A stretch of DNA of 64,000 nucleotides from an uncultured Bacteroides sp. (GCA_900551445.1 URWA01000002.1:62001-126000); one strand, 5' to 3'. Counted from the stretch's first letter, positions 1-9,336 are shown. Numbers and translations: made by a program. The notes: a model not told the origin generated them from the letters alone.

Positions 1-1273
1 CTTTGGTGATGGTGAACATGATTCGGGAAGCATTGTCCTGTTCATCGGTATATTCCAGATAGCCGGCACGTGTCAGAATTTTCAGTGCACTGTCGGTCTG
101 TACAGGGAAATGCTTGAAATTGTGGCAAAATTCATCCAAATTGAAGGCGAAGGTACAGCCCAATCCGTCTCCCATGGCCATCTGGTAGTAGAAATTGATG
201 TCTTCGTACACTTTTCGGATATAATCCTTTTCAGGGAAAGTGTCACTGATACGTTGTTTGAGGGTAATCTTGTCGCGGGGGCAGAACAACAGCACGGCAT
301 ACGCCTTCATGCCGTCTCTTCCGGCTCGTCCAGCCTCCTGGAAGTATGCCTCGGGAGAGTCGGGCACATCGGCATGAATCACCAGGCGTACATCGGGCTT
401 GTCAATTCCCATTCCGAAAGCATTGGTCGCCACCATGACACGATATTCTCCTTTCAGCCATGCTTTTTGGCGTAGGTCTTTGGTCTCATCGCTGAGTCCG
501 GCATGGTAGAACGTGGCTGTGATGTGGTTCCGGTTCAGGAGCTGAGCTATTTCTTTGGTCTTTTTCCGGTTGCGTGTGTAAACAATGCTGGAGCCGTTTA
601 CCCGTTGCAGGATGTGCAGCATTTCGCCTTCTTTGTCTTCCGTGTGGCGGACGATGTAGGCCAGATTCTTCCTTTCGAAACTCATGCGGAATACATTCTC
701 CTGGCGGAACTGGAGTCGTTCCTGGATGTCCTTGACCACTTCCGGAGTGGCTGTGGCAGTCAGGGCAATGACAGGAACTCCCGGAAGCAGTTGGCGTATC
801 TCGGCTATTTTCAGGTAGGCAGGGCGGAAATCGTATCCCCATTGCGAGATGCAATGGGATTCATCCACGGTGATGAGGCTCACATGCATGCTGCGAAGCT
901 TGATTTGAAATATTTCGGTACCCAGTCTTTCCGGTGAGATATAAAGAAATTTGTAGTTGCCGAAAATGCAGTTTTCCAAGGCAATCAGAATCTCTTCGCG
1001 CGTCATGCCGGAATAAACGGCAGTGGCCTTGATACCCCGTTCACGCAGGTTTCTTACCTGGTCTTTCATCAGGGCAATCAGGGGGGTAATGACCAGACAC
1101 AATCCTTCCTGGGCGAGGGCCGGCACTTGGAAAGTAATGGATTTACCTCCTCCTGTGGGCATAAGCCCCAAAGTGTCCTTGCCTTCGCCTACGCTGCGGA
1201 TGATATCTTCCTGTATGCCTCGGAAGTGGTCGTATCCCCAGTATTGTTTCAGGATTTTCAGATAGTCGGCCAT
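1..1273 (-). CDS. recQ: ATP-dependent DNA helicase RecQ (3' end outside the window)
   Basis: RecQ unwinds DNA 3'-to-5' in recombination and stalled-fork repair. The minus-strand frame is open from the ATG at 1273 to the window edge, giving the first 424 residues; the C-terminal part (zinc-binding, winged-helix and HRDC regions of the family) is cut off or barely begun. Visible motifs are Walker A PTGGGKS near residue 41, the Walker B box as VDESH (DESH instead of DEAH), the SAT motif as TATAT, and motif VI QEAGRAGRDG. The start lies 6 nt after the recJ stop, so the two repair genes form one operon. The family call is secure; only the 3' end is unknown. Confidence 0.95.
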   Translation of the reverse strand, partial: MADYLKILKQYWGYDHFRGIQEDIIRSVGEGKDTLGLMPTGGGKSITFQVPALAQEGLCLVITPLIALMKDQVRNLRERGIKATAVYSGMTREEILIALENCIFGNYKFLYISPERLGTEIFQIKLRSMHVSLITVDESHCISQWGYDFRPAYLKIAEIRQLLPGVPVIALTATATPEVVKDIQERLQFRQENVFRMSFERKNLAYIVRHTEDKEGEMLHILQRVNGSSIVYTRNRKKTKEIAQLLNRNHITATFYHAGLSDETKDLRQKAWLKGEYRVMVATNAFGMGIDKPDVRLVIHADVPDSPEAYFQEAGRAGRDGMKAYAVLLFCPRDKITLKQRISDTFPEKDYIRKVYEDINFYYQMAMGDGLGCTFAFNLDEFCHNFKHFPVQTDSALKILTRAGYLEYTDEQDNASRIMFTITK

Positions 1274-1279
1274 GGATTT

Positions 1280-3001
1280 CTAGCTTCGACTCGGCTTGAT
1301 GTCTTCAATCTGCAGCTGGATTTCTCCTCGTTTATGGGTATTTTCCTCAATGGTGTAGCAGATGTTGAACGATTGCTTGGTCTTTATGTAGCGGACTTGT
1401 GAGCTTTGTCCGAAAGCGATGCCATTCATGACGTTGTTCGATTTGTTGTCTACTAACTCCAGCTTGATGTGTTCCTGGTCTCTGCCTACCACCTTGCTGG
1501 TACCGTAATCATACACGTTCAGTGTGGCAAAGATAGGTTTGTGGTTTTCCGGCCCAAACGGATTGAACTTCTTCAGGTCGAAGAAAAACTTCGGAGTAAT
1601 GTCTCTGAAATCCAGTTGTGCATCAATCTGAATGGTGGCATTGGTCTGTTCCGGAAGAATGTGATTGGTGACATATTCCTCAAACCGACGTGTAAATTCC
1701 GGTACATTTTCCACTTTCATGGAGAGTCCGGCGGCATAGGTGTGTCCGCCAAAGTTTTCCAATAAATCGCGGCAATATTCAATGGCTTTATATACGTCGA
1801 AACCCGATACGGAACGTGCAGAACCTGTTGCCAGGTTGTCTGTACGTGTCAGTACTACAGCTGGGCGATAGTAGATTTCCGTCAGCCGGGAGGCTACGAT
1901 GCCGATGACCCCTTTGTGCCAGTCTTCATTGAAGATGACAATCGATCTTCTTTCAGACAGGTCGGACAGGTTGTCCACAATTTTGTTGGCCTCTTCCGTC
2001 ATGCTTTTATCCAAATCCTTTCGGGTTTCATTGTAGCTGTTGATACGGTTGGCTTTCTTCAGTGCGGAGGCGAAGTCCCTTTCTATCAAAAGGTCGACAG
2101 CCTCTTTTCCATTTTGGATACGTCCGGAGGCATTGATTCGTGGTCCGATTTTGAATACGATGTCACTTATCGTGATTTCTCTTTCAGCCAGTCCGCACAC
2201 GTCAATGATGGCTTTCAGTCCGATGCTGGGGTTGGCATTGAGCTGCCGGAGGCCATGATAGGCCAGAATACGGTTTTCTCCCATGATGGGTACAATGTCG
2301 GAAGCGATGCTCACGGCCACCAGGTCGAGCAGGGGAGTCAGCTGATGGAATTCGATGCCATTGTTCTGGGCGAAGGCCTGCATGAATTTAAAGCCCACTC
2401 CACATCCGGAAAGATGTTCATAGGGATAGGTGGAATCAAACCGCTTGGCATTCAGGATGGCCACGGCAGGTGGAAGAACTTCATCGGGCACATGATGGTC
2501 ACAGATAATAAAGTCAATGCCTTTCTCTTTGGCATAACTGATTTCTTCTACCGCTTTTATGCCACAGTCTAGTACGATGACCAGTTTGACTCCTGTTTCA
2601 TACGCATAGTCTACTCCTTTTTTCGACACGCCATACCCTTCATTGTATCTGTCGGGGATGTAATAGTCGATGTTCGAGTAGAACTGTTGCAAAAACTTGA
2701 AAACCAGTGCGACGGCTGTGGTCCCGTCCACGTCATAGTCTCCATACACCAGAATTCTCTCCTTGCGTCCCATGGCCAGATTGAGGCGTTCCACGGCTAC
2801 ATCCATATCTTTCATCAGAAACGGATCGTGCAGGTCGTTCAGCTGAGGGCGGAAGAAACGCTTGGCTTCAGCGGCTGTATGTATGCCTCTTTCTTGTAGC
2901 AACTTGCACAAGATGGGGCTGATGCCTATTTCTCTGGAGAGGGCTCTAGCTGCTTCTCTTTCTTGAAGTGTTGGAGGTTGATAGTTCCATTTGTAGTTCA
3001 T
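1280..3001 (-). CDS. recJ: Single-stranded-DNA-specific 5'-3' exonuclease RecJ
   Basis: RecJ degrades single-stranded DNA from the 5' end during recombination and mismatch repair, using Mn/Mg ions held by DHH-family motifs. The 573-residue product shows DYDVDG at residues 88-93, DHH at 168-170 and the PRINASGR motif near residue 288, all typical of the DHH/DHHA1 phosphoesterases, followed by the C-terminal OB-like region. The length is normal for the family. It is the first gene of a recJ-recQ operon with a 6-nt gap. I find no clean TAnnTTTG box directly upstream, so its promoter is not identified. Confidence 0.95.
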   Translation of the reverse strand: MNYKWNYQPPTLQEREAARALSREIGISPILCKLLQERGIHTAAEAKRFFRPQLNDLHDPFLMKDMDVAVERLNLAMGRKERILVYGDYDVDGTTAVALVFKFLQQFYSNIDYYIPDRYNEGYGVSKKGVDYAYETGVKLVIVLDCGIKAVEEISYAKEKGIDFIICDHHVPDEVLPPAVAILNAKRFDSTYPYEHLSGCGVGFKFMQAFAQNNGIEFHQLTPLLDLVAVSIASDIVPIMGENRILAYHGLRQLNANPSIGLKAIIDVCGLAEREITISDIVFKIGPRINASGRIQNGKEAVDLLIERDFASALKKANRINSYNETRKDLDKSMTEEANKIVDNLSDLSERRSIVIFNEDWHKGVIGIVASRLTEIYYRPAVVLTRTDNLATGSARSVSGFDVYKAIEYCRDLLENFGGHTYAAGLSMKVENVPEFTRRFEEYVTNHILPEQTNATIQIDAQLDFRDITPKFFFDLKKFNPFGPENHKPIFATLNVYDYGTSKVVGRDQEHIKLELVDNKSNNVMNGIAFGQSSQVRYIKTKQSFNICYTIEENTHKRGEIQLQIEDIKPSRS

Positions 3002-3172
3002 TTATATATGTTTTTTTCTTTTTTTCTTTATCACGTAAGATTCTCCTGGGGTTTGTCTGATATTGACAAGCACGAGATATGAGCAATTTCCCGCCGAGTA
3101 AGAATCTTTCTTGGAGAATAAAGTACTTATTCTTCGCTTCAATCCGTAAAATTAGTAAAAAGAAAGAAAAAA

Positions 3173-3211
3173 AGCGGCTCATTCCATCTTAAATTTATGG
3201 AACGAGCCGCT
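3173..3211 (-). terminator. Rho-independent terminator after the C1 peptidase gene
   Basis: An 8-bp stem (AGCGGCTC/GAGCCGCT), one mismatch and a further 6 bp surround a 9-nt loop. On the minus strand it is followed by a run of T residues. It ends the pepP/C1 peptidase transcription unit. Confidence 0.85.
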
Positions 3212-3243
3212 TATTATTTATAATTAGTCTATATACTAAGTTT

Positions 3244-4437
3244 TTAGAATCCCAATTTCTTTGCGATGTCTGCAGGGATTGCTTTTTTGTTGACCAGAAT
3301 ATTCATGGTTTTGTATTTGACGAATGCTTTAGATGCATACCAGATACCTTTGTACTTTCCGCTTAAGCCCCATGAGTTTTTCACCATGTAGTATTCTTTT
3401 CCATTCTGGTCTTTGGCGATACCGTAAATCAGCATACCGTGGTCGTCTGTGGTTTCCCAGTTGTCGAAAGCAGTCTGACGCATTTCCTGTGTTACGTTGA
3501 TTTCAGGAAGCGGTTTGCTAGTCAGTTCTTTGCGTTTGTCTGCTTTGCTCAAGCCCAGCCAGCGTGCCATATCTGAACCGGTCAGTTCAGCACCTTTTGC
3601 TACATCTGGACATACAGCTACTCCGTCACGTGTGAATCCTTCTTCACTGACGTCTGCTCCCCAGGCAAAAGTGTATCCGTTGTTGATTGCGTTATCCATC
3701 ACTTCCATCAGTTCGTCAATCGGCAGGTTGTATGACAGGGCATTACGCCAGTTGTCCTGTACTTCAATGCTGAACGGCTGGTAGAAAGGGTGATGTGTAA
3801 ATGAAGTCAGAGATACATAATCGTCCATGTTCAGTCCCAGCACTTCATCCGCAAAAGTTCTCGGCGTATAAGTTTTACCTTTGTAAGTAAATTCTTTCGG
3901 GCACTCTCCCAAGTAGGTGTCGTAAATGGCAGTTACTCCTTTTTTCCAAACCGGAGTCAGTCTATGCTGTTTACCTTTTCCAATAGCTTCTACGTAAGCA
4001 CCGGCTACTGCATCCAGTTCGTTGTGGTTCGGGAGAGAATCTCCGTATTCGATACCCGGCATGATATCTTGCGGCACCATACCATAGTTCTTGTAGCAGT
4101 AAACGATATCTTCAAAGCTTCCGCCCGGAGAGAATGAAGCGTCGCCGTGGTAACGTACATAGTTTACGGCACGGTCTTCCATTGTTTTGTGTACGACGAA
4201 CATTTCAGACAAGTCGAATTCTCCTTTTCCAGTACGAAGCAGTTCAGATTCCAGGAAACCAATGCTGGAGAAAGACCAGCATGTACCTGATTGGTTCTGG
4301 TTCTTTATGGAAGTGATTGGGTTTTCTTTTACAGTGGTGAAGGTAAATCCTTCTTCCGCTTTGTCTTTTTTCGGGCTCTTGGCATAAATGCTTCCAAAAC
4401 AGAGTCCTGCTGCGGCTAATAAAATCAGTTTGTTCAT
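3244..4437 (-). CDS. Secreted C1-family (bleomycin hydrolase-like) aminopeptidase
   Basis: A papain-like cysteine peptidase, probably an aminopeptidase of the C1B/bleomycin hydrolase type acting in the periplasm. The 397-residue product begins with a clear signal peptide (cleavage after residue 19, ...GSIYA). It carries the oxyanion Gln47, nucleophile Cys53 in SGTCWSFSS, the His in DDHGML near residue 335 and the Asn in VKNSWG near 354. It lies 36 nt downstream of an Xaa-Pro aminopeptidase gene on the same strand and is probably cotranscribed with it, which would pair two peptide-trimming enzymes. The exact substrate cannot be read from sequence. Confidence 0.9.
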   Translation of the reverse strand: MNKLILLAAAGLCFGSIYAKSPKKDKAEEGFTFTTVKENPITSIKNQNQSGTCWSFSSIGFLESELLRTGKGEFDLSEMFVVHKTMEDRAVNYVRYHGDASFSPGGSFEDIVYCYKNYGMVPQDIMPGIEYGDSLPNHNELDAVAGAYVEAIGKGKQHRLTPVWKKGVTAIYDTYLGECPKEFTYKGKTYTPRTFADEVLGLNMDDYVSLTSFTHHPFYQPFSIEVQDNWRNALSYNLPIDELMEVMDNAINNGYTFAWGADVSEEGFTRDGVAVCPDVAKGAELTGSDMARWLGLSKADKRKELTSKPLPEINVTQEMRQTAFDNWETTDDHGMLIYGIAKDQNGKEYYMVKNSWGLSGKYKGIWYASKAFVKYKTMNILVNKKAIPADIAKKLGF

Positions 4438-4473
4438 TGTTTCTAGAAAATGTTATAGAGTTAATAAATAATT

Positions 4474-5871
4474 TTATTCATTCATGATTGCTTCCACTTC
4501 TTCAAAAGTGATAGGAATATGTTTTTCGCCTAAGAACCGCGAACCATTATCTGTAATCAGAATGTCGTCTTCCAGGCGGATACCTCCGAAATCTTTGTAT
4601 TTTTCAATTTCATCGAAGTTCAGGAAGTCGGTGTGCAACTTTTCTGCTTTCCATTTGTCGATAAGTGCCGGAATGAAGTAACAACCCGGTTCGTCCGTAA
4701 TGACAAATCCTTTTTGCAGTTTTCTTCCCATGCGGAGAGAAGCCAGACCGAATTGGGTGGAAGGTTGTACCTCTTCGTCATAGCCTACATAGCATTGGCC
4801 CAAGTCTTCCATATCGTGTACATCCAGTCCCATCATGTGTCCCAGTCCGTGAGGGAGGAACAAGGCATGTGCTCCTGCGGCTACGGCATCTTCTGTATTT
4901 CCTTTCATCAGTCCCAAATCTTTTAGACCGTTGGCCAGCACTTTGCACACTTCCAAGTGTACGGATTTGTAGGTCACTCCCGGGCGGGCCAGTTCGAGTG
5001 CCTTGTCGTGGCAGGCCAGTACGATACCGTAAACATCACGTTGGCGGCTGGTGAATTTTCCACCGACCGGAATCGTACGTGTATGGTCGGAGCAGTAATA
5101 ATTCATCAGTTCGGCACCCGCATCGGTCAGCATCATTCGTCCTTCCTGCAGGATGTGACTGTGGTCATGGTTGTGAAGCGTCTGGCCGTTTTGGGTTAGG
5201 ATAGTAGCAAATGAAACCATTCGTCCATAGGAAGAAGCAATGCCGTCGAGCACCCCCGCGATGTATTGTTCCGATACTCCGGGTTTGCACAGGCGCATGG
5301 CTGCTGTGTGCATTTCATATCCTACGTTGCAGGCTTTGTCTATTTCAGCTATTTCACATTCTTCTTTGACAGCTCGCAGGGAAATGACTGCTTTGATGAG
5401 TTCAAGCGAGGCATGTTTGGGAGTCATGGATGCCCGGATGCCAGTCAAATCTTCAAGTAGCTGCATGTTGTCATATCGGTAGGGAGGAAGAAAGTGTACT
5501 TTTCTGCGTTGTGCGATAGCTTTTCCCACCATTTCTTTCAGTTTGTCGAAAGGATAGCTTTTTTCCACTCCCACTTGTGCTGCCAGTTCTTTTACACTGG
5601 GTTGAGGTCCCATCCAGATGATATCGTCCATGTCAACATCATCTCCAAAGAAATAATCTGTTCCATTGTCAATATCGAGGATACCGGCATAACCAGGATG
5701 TGAATGTCCGAAGAAGTAGACAAACGAACTGTCTTGACGGAATTTGTATGTGTTGTCGGGATAGTTGGCTGGGGCTTCGTTATTGCCCAAGATGAGAATA
5801 ATACCATTGCTCATCTTTTCCCGCAAGGCTTTTCGGCGTTTCTGATAAGTTAGAGAATCAAACATATTCAT
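4474..5871 (-). CDS. pepP: Xaa-Pro aminopeptidase (M24B)
   Basis: Removes N-terminal residues preceding proline, using a two-metal M24 site. The 465-residue product has an N-terminal aminopeptidase P domain (about 1-150) and a C-terminal pita-bread domain. Metal ligands are visible in order: Asp in LTDAGAE, Asp in CSDHTR, His in HGLGHMMGLDVHD, Glu in ITDEPGCY and Glu in GIRLEDD. There is no signal peptide, so it is cytoplasmic. The start at 5871 is MNMFD; a second ATG two codons later is also possible. A -7 box (5907-5914, minus strand) lies 36 nt upstream. Confidence 0.93.
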   Translation of the reverse strand: MNMFDSLTYQKRRKALREKMSNGIILILGNNEAPANYPDNTYKFRQDSSFVYFFGHSHPGYAGILDIDNGTDYFFGDDVDMDDIIWMGPQPSVKELAAQVGVEKSYPFDKLKEMVGKAIAQRRKVHFLPPYRYDNMQLLEDLTGIRASMTPKHASLELIKAVISLRAVKEECEIAEIDKACNVGYEMHTAAMRLCKPGVSEQYIAGVLDGIASSYGRMVSFATILTQNGQTLHNHDHSHILQEGRMMLTDAGAELMNYYCSDHTRTIPVGGKFTSRQRDVYGIVLACHDKALELARPGVTYKSVHLEVCKVLANGLKDLGLMKGNTEDAVAAGAHALFLPHGLGHMMGLDVHDMEDLGQCYVGYDEEVQPSTQFGLASLRMGRKLQKGFVITDEPGCYFIPALIDKWKAEKLHTDFLNFDEIEKYKDFGGIRLEDDILITDNGSRFLGEKHIPITFEEVEAIMNE

Positions 5872-5906
5872 TACATTTTAATATCACATGTGTGAAAATT
5901 ATGTTG

Positions 5907-5914
5907 CAAATGTA
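5907..5914 (-). promoter_or_regulatory. -7 promoter box of the pepP unit
   Basis: Minus-strand TACATTTG matches the Bacteroidetes TAnnTTTG consensus. It diverges from the patatin promoter 43 bp away. Confidence 0.65.
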
Positions 5915-5957
5915 GTAAATAAAATAGAAAAAATGGCTGGAATGTATTGGAAAAACA

Positions 5958-5965
5958 TATATTTG
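5958..5965 (+). promoter_or_regulatory. -7 promoter box of the patatin gene
   Basis: TATATTTG matches the consensus. It sits inside the longest possible reading frame of the next gene, so translation must start downstream, at 5999. Confidence 0.65.
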
Positions 5966-5998
5966 CAATTCCAAGGTTACTTTAAAAAAACGCGAAGT

Positions 5999-6865
5999 AT
6001 GAAACTAGACTTTGAAAAAACAGGATTGGTTCTTGAGGGTGGAGGCATGCGAGGTGTATTCACATGTGGAGTTCTGGATTTCATGATGGATCATAAGCTG
6101 GAATTTCCTTATGTGATAGGTGTTTCTGCGGGGGCCTGCAACGGCTTGTCGTATATGTCTCACCAGCGTGGTCGTGCCAAGTTCAGTAATATCGATATGC
6201 TGGATAAGTATCATTATATCGGATTGAAGTACTTGTGGTATCAGCATAGCATTTTGGATCAGCATTTGCTTTATGATTTGTTCCCAAGTCAGATTTTGCC
6301 TTTCGATTATGAGGCATATTTTGATAATCCGGCACGGTTTGAGATGGTGACAACCAACTGCGTAACTGGAAGGGCTTGTTATTTGGAGGAGAAAAAGGGA
6401 CGGAACCGGGAACGTCTGGTTGATATTGCCAAGGCTTCCAGCAGTTTGCCTTACGTTTGTCCTATTGCATACGTGGATGGACGTCCGATGTTGGATGGAG
6501 GGATTGTGGATTCCATTCCGGTTTTGCGTGCGATATCGCAAGGGTATGAGCGGAATGTCGTGGTCCTGACCCGTAACAGAGGGTATCGTAAGTCGGAAAA
6601 GGACATTCGGGTGCCCCGGTTTATTTATCGTCGTTATCCTCGTCTGAGATTGTTGCTTAGCAGGCGGTGTGCGGTATATAATGAGCAGTTGGAACTGGTG
6701 GAAAAGCTGGAAGACGAGGGACGTATCATTACCATTCGTCCGGAGAAAAAGGTCGTGGTGAACCGGATAGAAAAGGATGTGAAGAAACTGACCGACTTGT
6801 ATGAAGAAGGCTATGCATGTGCCGAAAAGGTGCTGATGCCTTTATTGGAAAAAGAAAAGGAATAA
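5999..6865 (+). CDS. Patatin-like phospholipase (RssA/YjjU type)
   Basis: A serine hydrolase of the patatin family, expected to hydrolyse acyl chains from phospholipids. The 288-residue product has the oxyanion loop GGGMRG at residues 14-19, the nucleophile Ser43 in GVSAG and the catalytic Asp in LDGG near residue 168. There is no signal peptide. The frame is open further upstream, but the promoter box at 5958-5965 and the start of homology at LVLEGGG favour the ATG at 5999. The gene stands alone, divergent from pepP and closed by a strong terminator. Substrate and physiological role are unknown. Confidence 0.88.
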   Translation: MKLDFEKTGLVLEGGGMRGVFTCGVLDFMMDHKLEFPYVIGVSAGACNGLSYMSHQRGRAKFSNIDMLDKYHYIGLKYLWYQHSILDQHLLYDLFPSQILPFDYEAYFDNPARFEMVTTNCVTGRACYLEEKKGRNRERLVDIAKASSSLPYVCPIAYVDGRPMLDGGIVDSIPVLRAISQGYERNVVVLTRNRGYRKSEKDIRVPRFIYRRYPRLRLLLSRRCAVYNEQLELVEKLEDEGRIITIRPEKKVVVNRIEKDVKKLTDLYEEGYACAEKVLMPLLEKEKE

Positions 6866-6885
6866 ACCTGTTGAGATGAGCAAAT

Positions 6886-6921
6886 AAAAAAATCCGGAAT
6901 GTGAGCGTTCCGGATTTTTTT
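6886..6921. terminator. Bidirectional terminator between patatin and rny genes
   Basis: A 14-bp perfect stem (A-rich tract plus TCCGGAA / TTCCGGA plus T tract) encloses an 8-nt loop. T runs follow on both strands, serving the convergent genes. Confidence 0.9.
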
Positions 6922-6928
6922 ATGGTTT

Positions 6929-8464
6929 TTATTTCGCGAAGCTGACCGCACGGGTTTCACGGATAACCGTGATTTTTACTTGTCCCGGATAGGTCATTTC
7001 ATCTTGAATCTTCTTGGCAATTTCGGTTGACAGGCTTTCCGTCTGTTTGTCATCAATCTTGTCGGCGCCTACAATGACACGGAGCTCACGTCCTGCCTGG
7101 ATAGCGTAAGTTTTGGTTACACCCGGATAAGACATAGCCAGCTGTTCAAGGTCGTTCAAGCGCTTGATGTAGGCTTCTACAATTTCACGGCGTGCTCCCG
7201 GGCGGGCACCAGAGATGGCATCACATACCTGAACGATAGGTGCCAGAAGGCTGGTCATTTCCACTTCATCATGGTGTGCACCGATGGCGTTACAGATATC
7301 TGCTTTTTCTTTGTATTTCTCGGCCAGTTTCATACCCAACAATGCATGTGGCAATTCTGGTTCTTCATCGGGCACCTTACCGATATCGTGCAACAGACCG
7401 GCACGTTTGGCTTTTTTCGGATTCAATCCCAGCTCGGAAGCCATGACAGCACATAAGTTGGCAGTTTCACGGGCATGTTGCAGCAGGTTCTGTCCATAGG
7501 AAGAACGGTATTTCATCTTACCGATGATGCGGATCAGTTCCGGATGCAGGCCGTGGATACCCAAGTCAATAGTAGTACGTTTACCCGTTTCAATAATTTC
7601 ATCTTCTACCTGTTTGCGTACTTTGGCTACTACCTCCTCAATACGTGCCGGGTGGATACGTCCATCGGTTACCAGTTGGTGCAAAGCCAGACGGGCAATT
7701 TCACGGCGAACTGGGTCGAAGGCAGAAAGCACAATGGCTTCCGGAGTATCATCTACTACAATTTCTACACCGGTAGCTGCTTCCAAGGCGCGGATGTTAC
7801 GTCCTTCACGTCCAATGATACGTCCCTTGATTTCATCTGATTCGATGTGGAATACAGTGACAGAATTTTCAATGGCAGTTTCAGTAGCCACTCTTTGGAT
7901 AGACTGGATGACAATACGTTTGGCTTCACGGTTCGCCGTAAGCTTGGCATCGTCCATGATGTCATTGATATATGATTGAGCCTGTGTCTTGGCCTCTTCC
8001 TTTAAGGACTCCACCAGGCGTTCTTTTGCTTCCTCTGCCGACAGTCCTGAGATGGTTTCCAGTTTTTCTCTTTCCTGTGATTGCAGGTTATCCAGTTCTT
8101 CTTTTTTCTTTTCGATGATTACCAGCTGTGCGTCCAAGTTCTCTTTGATAGCCTCTGTTTCATTGCGCTTGCGCTGAAGTTCTTCGTTCTTTTGGTTGAG
8201 CACCATTTCACGTTGCTTCAGTTTGTTTTCTGCCTGTTGGATCTTTTGGTTTCGTTGGGCAACTTCTTTTTCCAAGTCGGCTTTTTTATTCAGGAATTTT
8301 TCTTTTACTTCCAGAAGCTTGTTTTTCTTGATAACTTCGGCCTCTGTTTCGGCTTCTTTGATAATGGTGTCATATTTCGTCTTTAAGCCATACTTAAAGA
8401 ATCCATACGACAATGCACCTCCCACCAGGAAGGCCACAATCGCTAGTATTACTGTCGTCAACAT
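6929..8464 (-). CDS. rny: Ribonuclease Y
   Basis: Membrane-bound endoribonuclease that initiates mRNA decay. The 511-residue product has one N-terminal membrane helix (about 2-24), a long Lys/Glu-rich coiled coil (about 30-190), a KH domain with GRIIGREGRNIR near residue 212, and an HD domain with LLHDIGK near residue 358. Length and domain order match the family exactly. It follows zapA on the same strand after a 105-nt gap that contains a terminator-like hairpin (8494-8539). No TAnnTTTG box is visible between the hairpin and the ATG, so expression may depend on read-through. Confidence 0.96.
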   Translation of the reverse strand: MLTTVILAIVAFLVGGALSYGFFKYGLKTKYDTIIKEAETEAEVIKKNKLLEVKEKFLNKKADLEKEVAQRNQKIQQAENKLKQREMVLNQKNEELQRKRNETEAIKENLDAQLVIIEKKKEELDNLQSQEREKLETISGLSAEEAKERLVESLKEEAKTQAQSYINDIMDDAKLTANREAKRIVIQSIQRVATETAIENSVTVFHIESDEIKGRIIGREGRNIRALEAATGVEIVVDDTPEAIVLSAFDPVRREIARLALHQLVTDGRIHPARIEEVVAKVRKQVEDEIIETGKRTTIDLGIHGLHPELIRIIGKMKYRSSYGQNLLQHARETANLCAVMASELGLNPKKAKRAGLLHDIGKVPDEEPELPHALLGMKLAEKYKEKADICNAIGAHHDEVEMTSLLAPIVQVCDAISGARPGARREIVEAYIKRLNDLEQLAMSYPGVTKTYAIQAGRELRVIVGADKIDDKQTESLSTEIAKKIQDEMTYPGQVKITVIRETRAVSFAK

Positions 8465-8493
8465 TATAATTAATTTAAATATATAAATAAAAA

Positions 8494-8539
8494 ACGCATA
8501 AGCTTTTCCGTCGGAATCCTTCAGGTCAAGCTTATGCGT
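8494..8539 (-). terminator. Terminator or attenuator hairpin between zapA and rny
   Basis: Two perfect 12-nt arms (ACGCATAAGCTT / AAGCTTATGCGT) flank 22 nt that can itself fold (TTCC-GTC-GGAA). On the minus strand a TTTTTTATTT tract follows. It lies inside the same-strand zapA-rny interval, so it may attenuate rny rather than simply end transcription. Confidence 0.75.
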
Positions 8540-8569
8540 GAAATTGCTTTAAAATAAACGTCTTTTTCT

Positions 8570-8875
8570 CTATAAACCTTTATTCTGGCTTTGTTGGATA
8601 CATTTTTCAATATCCTCATCCAGTTCCTTTAGTTTCTCCATATATGGACGGGTATCATTCCTGTCTTTCATGGATGTATTTTCATACGCTAAATCGAGTG
8701 CTACCATTTTCCAGTGCTGTATGCTGTTAAATTCCGGAAATGCACTGCGATATTTGTTTAGTTTATAGTTAATCTGTTTGGCAGCTTCCCGATATCCCTC
8801 CTCTTCCGATGGAAATATGGACACTGGATAACGTTCGTTGTCAATTAGTAGATTAAATCTCTTTTTTTCGTCCAT
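8570..8875 (-). CDS. zapA: Cell division protein ZapA
   Basis: ZapA bundles FtsZ filaments at the division septum. The 101-residue product has the N-terminal fold of the family (FNLLIDNERYPVSI, then EEEGYREAAKQINYKLNKY) and a C-terminal helix suited to tetramer formation. It lies 26 nt downstream of a small coiled-coil protein gene and upstream of rny on the same strand. The family call rests on the N-terminal pattern and on the neighbouring coiled-coil gene and is good, although the protein is small. Confidence 0.85.
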   Translation of the reverse strand: MDEKKRFNLLIDNERYPVSIFPSEEEGYREAAKQINYKLNKYRSAFPEFNSIQHWKMVALDLAYENTSMKDRNDTRPYMEKLKELDEDIEKCIQQSQNKGL

Positions 8876-8901
8876 AAAAGTATATACTTTACCGTTTTGT
8901 C

Positions 8902-9195
8902 TTATTCATTCAGCAAAGCGATGCATTTATCGACTTCACGCACAAGTTTCGCCAGCCTTTGTTTCGTATCGCGGAGGTCATTGTCGTTGATACTGAGGAT
9001 ACGGGCGTTTTTCAAATTGATATATTTGGTTTCCAATTCTTTCCAACTGCTTTTTAACTCATCGATTTCTGTGTTTTTTGCGTCAATTTCTTTTCTCAAT
9101 GAAAGGTTTTCTTTTCTCAGTTCTTCATAAAGAAACAGCAATTGCCTTAACTTGCCTTCGAAAGTGTGCAGCAGTTTTTTGTCCTCTTCTGTCAT
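8902..9195 (-). CDS. Small coiled-coil protein upstream of zapA
   Basis: A 97-residue, highly charged protein that is almost entirely predicted coiled coil (residues about 8-60, rich in Glu, Lys and Leu heptads). No family is recognised with certainty. The start at 9195 (MTEEDKK) is preferred over a longer frame because a TATATTTG promoter box lies at 9218-9225, just upstream. Cotranscription with zapA and its coiled-coil nature suggest a divisome partner resembling ZapB in role; that is inference from position and shape only. Confidence 0.75.
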   Translation of the reverse strand: MTEEDKKLLHTFEGKLRQLLFLYEELRKENLSLRKEIDAKNTEIDELKSSWKELETKYINLKNARILSINDNDLRDTKQRLAKLVREVDKCIALLNE

Positions 9196-9217
9196 TCGTA
9201 TATCAAAAAAGTATATA

Positions 9218-9225
9218 CAAATATA
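9218..9225 (-). promoter_or_regulatory. -7 box of the coiled-coil/zapA unit
   Basis: Minus-strand TATATTTG. It places transcription start near 9211 and fixes the first start codon at 9195. Confidence 0.65.
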
Positions 9226-9336
9226 CTGTATTGATTGGAATTTCAAAAATATTTGTTGTGGATTTTATTAAAAATTGTGAGATTTGATGGGCGTGCAAAT
9301 CTTTGTGCGTGAATTTTTTCTGTCTGATAATTCTTT

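Noticed and set aside
110..937. Plus-strand frames at the left edge of the window
   Set aside because: The minus strand encodes a continuous RecQ helicase through the whole region with all expected motifs.
8465..8569. 6S RNA gene next to zapA, as in gammaproteobacteria
   Set aside because: The interval is only about 105 nt and is mostly taken by the terminator-like hairpin; a 6S RNA would need about 180 nt with a central bubble.
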